A stretch of 64,000 nucleotides of DNA, taken from contig JAIUCV010000402.1 in the NCBI GenBank assembly GCA_026724425.1, forward strand, positions 248,001 to 312,000, written 5' to 3'. The DNA is from Erythrophleum ivorense (Eukaryota; Streptophyta; Magnoliopsida; Fabales; Fabaceae). Below the pieces are notes generated by a model. That model saw only the letters and a program-made list of their open reading frames with translations. It was not told where the DNA came from and searched no databases. The translations under genes and the position numbers were made by a program. This document shows, one piece after another, positions 61,584 through 64,000 of the stretch. Every line of letters begins with the position of its first letter. Positions within the stretch are counted from its first letter, which is position 1.

Positions 61584-62706
61584 TTATTTATTTTGTCCTG
61601 TATTAACTCAGTCCTCCCAAATTATTGAGATACAATGCTCTACCCATTCTCCCATTCAGTTTGGCAGCAACTCTAATTATACTCCTTACAATTCATGTCA
61701 CTCATTAAATTGAATTTTGGTATACATATACGGTTTGACTGAGAGGAAAAACAAAACTTGATAGAAAGATGTGAAGGCACCAGACATCAACCGACCCAAA
61801 GATACAAGAGGTTGATGAGATGAAAGTAGACGAGAGAATGAATCAGTATGGCCACACCACTGGCCTTAAAGTGGCCAAATTCCGTGAAACTTGAGTGCAC
61901 AAGTTCAAGAAATAGGGGTTTTGCAAAGCAGCAAAAGAACTAATGTGGTTACACAAGGACTGAAAGGCTGAGCTATAAGTCCCAATAGATACAAAGCAGT
62001 GGCAGCAACCCTCACTTATAAACCCTATCTAGTCAGTAAGTAGAAAATTTCACGCTCGCAATTATACTTGAAGCATCCAATTTTATCAGAATTGATGCTC
62101 TGAGAGGGGAACTCAATATTGTAAATGAATATGTAAACATGTACAATAAGAATGCAGGGATAATTTTTTATTCAAGTTTCTAAATATTCTGTTGAAGTGA
62201 ATAAATCCTTGATTTTTAATAGATAATCACCATACAATTCAATAAAGATATTGCTTTTCCTTCACTACCTAATAAATTGTAGTTCCTATTGATTGGGATC
62301 TAAAGTATCAAAGGTTTTAGCAGGAATAAGGAGGCTATGATATTATAGAAGGTGGTTTCAATTCTGAGTGTATTTGGCTGGAGAAACATGGCTGTATTTT
62401 CAAGGGTGTCTGTTTGCCCTTGCACTTGCCATGCTTATGGTTGTCAAAAGGGAATTTCTAATACTAATAACAACAGACTATCAAATTTATTTTTAGAAGC
62501 AAGTAACTGGGAACTGTATTCCACAAAAGAAGCTAAAACCTAACATTCCAGTGTAGGATTAACCCTTTTACTAGTGTGGACAATAATGATCTAGTTCAAA
62601 ATGCTCCAAGACTTCCATGGTAGAAGAAAAATGGTGCCAAGATCCATGACTGACTCTCAAGAAATGAACGTCTATCCGTAACTCAGAATACGAAATAACA
62701 GAGTAG
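61584..62706. other. Intergenic region between the RTE LINE and the DNAJC17-like pseudogene
   Basis: No supported gene. The word AAAGGTTTTAGCAGGAATAAGGAG at about 62309 is a near-copy of AAAGGTTTTGGCAGGAGTAAGGAG at about 53817 in transportin intron 2, so a short dispersed repeat is present. Confidence 0.45.
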
Positions 62707-63699
62707 CTAAAACTTATGGCAGACCTTTTGCGGTTTCTTCAAAACAGAATCCTCAAACGCTTGATATCCAGCCCCCACCAGATTGTTTATCCTATCAAGT
62801 TCGACAGGCTTCCTGCACCTGAAAATTCTGCATTCATTGCTGGTTGAAGAGGTAAAACCAGCAACGGGTTCGAAAGATGACCACCGACGCTTCCTGTTGC
62901 AGCAACCTGAATAAAGCAGTACCCAATATAAGTAATTATAAATTATAGATTAATGAACACAAATAAAAGTACGCTTTTGAAATTTCAACTTGCCACTCCT
63001 ATCATTTCCACTTTTTTTTTCGTTAAACATTGAAACGATAGGAAGCTACTTTACCTCCTTCGCCTTCCATTCTAATTTGTAAAACATACCCCAAAAATAT
63101 TAACTTCAACATGACAAGAGAAGCTTACAACTCCTTCGTTAGTCGTCATTACAACAAGTGCAGAGCCCTCCTTCTTACTGCTCTTGATGACTATATCTTC
63201 TACTTTACCAAACTCGGAAAACAATTCTCTCAACTTCGCTGCGGAATAATCTTCACCCACCTTCTCCCAAGAAACTTCAAGAACCTTTTCTTTATCTAAC
63301 CCAAGGCCACCGCTACCCATACCTTCCTTCCCAACTTGCACTGACACTTCCTAAGAATATGGATTCGTCCGTGAGCCTCTATTTGCGAGCATAGCCCGAA
63401 TCGTAGCAATCTCTTCCTTGAGCTGCCTAGCAATCCTGTCCTCTGGTCACCCTTCACCCGCAAGAGGTCATCGAACAAATTACTAGCTTTGTCATCCTTG
63501 AGAATCTCGTAGGAAATCTTGAGCTTCTGGAAACTGGAATGGGCATTTGGATCATCGTGTCTCTTGTCGGGGTGCAACTCCAAACCCTTCACGTTGTGAG
63601 CTTTTGAGATGTCTTTATAGGTAAGGTAAGTTGAGCTCCTTCCTCCCCGGATGGTAATCCCAGCACACGGTAGTGGTCAGCGTCAACGTCCCCGTCCAT
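62707..63699 (-). pseudogene. DNAJC17-like J-domain/RRM gene, broken copy
   Basis: From the ATG at 63699 it reads MDGDVDADHYRVLGLPSGEE, a J-domain start, then a 5-bp tandem duplication (TTACCTTACC on the coding strand, about 63619-63628) shifts frame. The next frame continues YKDISKAHNVKGLELHPDKR with the HPD triad intact, DDPNAHSSFQKLKISYEIL and LFDDLLRVK. Most of the Arg/Glu-rich coiled coil that should follow is absent. Another frame resumes RIARQLKEEIATIRAML, hits a TAG, then EGMGSGGLGLDKEKVLEVSW and LRELFSEFGKVEDIVIKSS, the RRM. An intron (63128-62907, GT-AG) separates ALVVMTTNEGV from VAATGSVGGHLSNPLLVLPL. The last part, INNLVGAGYQAFEDSVLKK, is again out of frame and ends TAG at 62709-62707. 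In family members the full protein is about 260-300 residues and works with the spliceosome. The retained intron argues against a processed retrocopy. Confidence 0.85.
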
Positions 63700-64000
63700 T
63701 GGCCCTTGGCACCACAAGTCCCTGCAAATCGAATTGGGGATTTGAGGGATTTTTTTTTTTTTTTTTTTTTTTTTAGGAAATATACAATTTATCCTTAAAA
63801 TATATACCTTCTCGTCGTTGAAAAAATTAATCCTGTGAGTCACTATATGCAGTTAGTCTCCCAATACATGATAAATATACAGTTTTTTATTTTTTTCCAT
63901 ACTTGATTGAATTATAGTAATATATGTGTGTGTGGGGGGGGGGGGGGGGGGGTAGACAAAAATCGACGCTTGAAAACCATGCGTTGCATAAGTGAATTTT
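63700..64000. other. Flank with homopolymer runs
   Basis: Contains a 25-T run (63750-63774) just upstream of the pseudogene start in its own orientation, and (TG)n then 19 G at 63925-63952. No gene is visible. Confidence 0.6.

Noticed and set aside
1..64000. tRNA, rRNA or CRISPR loci
   Set aside because: No conserved A/B-box pair, rRNA stretch or regularly spaced repeat array was found by eye.

Overview
This is nuclear DNA from a flowering plant, most likely a woody eudicot. Genes are intron-rich with GT-AG introns, intergenic DNA is AT-rich and full of degraded transposons and microsatellites, and the recognisable proteins are plant-type: a plant DYW-class PPR protein, sterol methyltransferase 2, plant transportin-1 and a plant B' subunit of PP2A. 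There is no operon structure, CRISPR array, plasmid or phage signature. I cannot name the species from sequence alone.

Layout, left to right. The last coding exon of ATR kinase (FATC domain) runs off the left edge on the + strand. A dead L1-type LINE (about 2.77-5.04 kb) and a MITE-like inverted-repeat element (5.10-5.56 kb) follow. A five-exon DCAF8-like WD40 gene is on + (5.8-10.35 kb). A 14-exon MFS transporter gene of the HIAT1/MFSD14 (TetA-like) family is on - (11.8-17.3 kb). It is head-to-head with an intronless SMT2 sterol methyltransferase on + (18.2-19.3 kb). Then come a small plant-specific protein on + (22.97-23.36 kb), an intronless DYW-type PPR gene on + (24.7-27.1 kb), a small plant-family gene most likely on - (28.8-29.3 kb), and a two-exon PP2A B' regulatory subunit on + (33.3-34.9 kb). 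A gene-poor AT-rich stretch (35-42.3 kb) leads to the 29-exon transportin-1 gene on - (42.4-56.4 kb). A dead RTE-type LINE (58.4-61.6 kb) and a broken DNAJC17-like J-domain/RRM pseudogene on - (62.7-63.7 kb) close the window.

The genes do not form a pathway. They cover DNA-damage signalling (ATR), ubiquitin-ligase substrate selection (DCAF8-like), membrane transport, sterol synthesis, organelle RNA processing (PPR), dephosphorylation (PP2A B') and nuclear import (transportin). I reconstructed the two long minus-strand genes exon by exon. All junctions keep frame and give 451 and 891 residues, the expected family lengths. An MFS gene of this family and TRN1 lie close together in Arabidopsis as well, as far as I recall, so their linkage here may be ancient.

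I did not find a clearly novel biological system. The observations most worth checking are: the DYW domain whose catalytic glutamate is valine; the transportin H8 loop, which is encoded by three consecutive tiny frame-neutral exons; the long overlapping ORFs on both strands near 29 kb; the repeated C(n)A(n) tracts confined to transportin introns; and the DNAJC17-like copy broken by a 5-bp tandem duplication.
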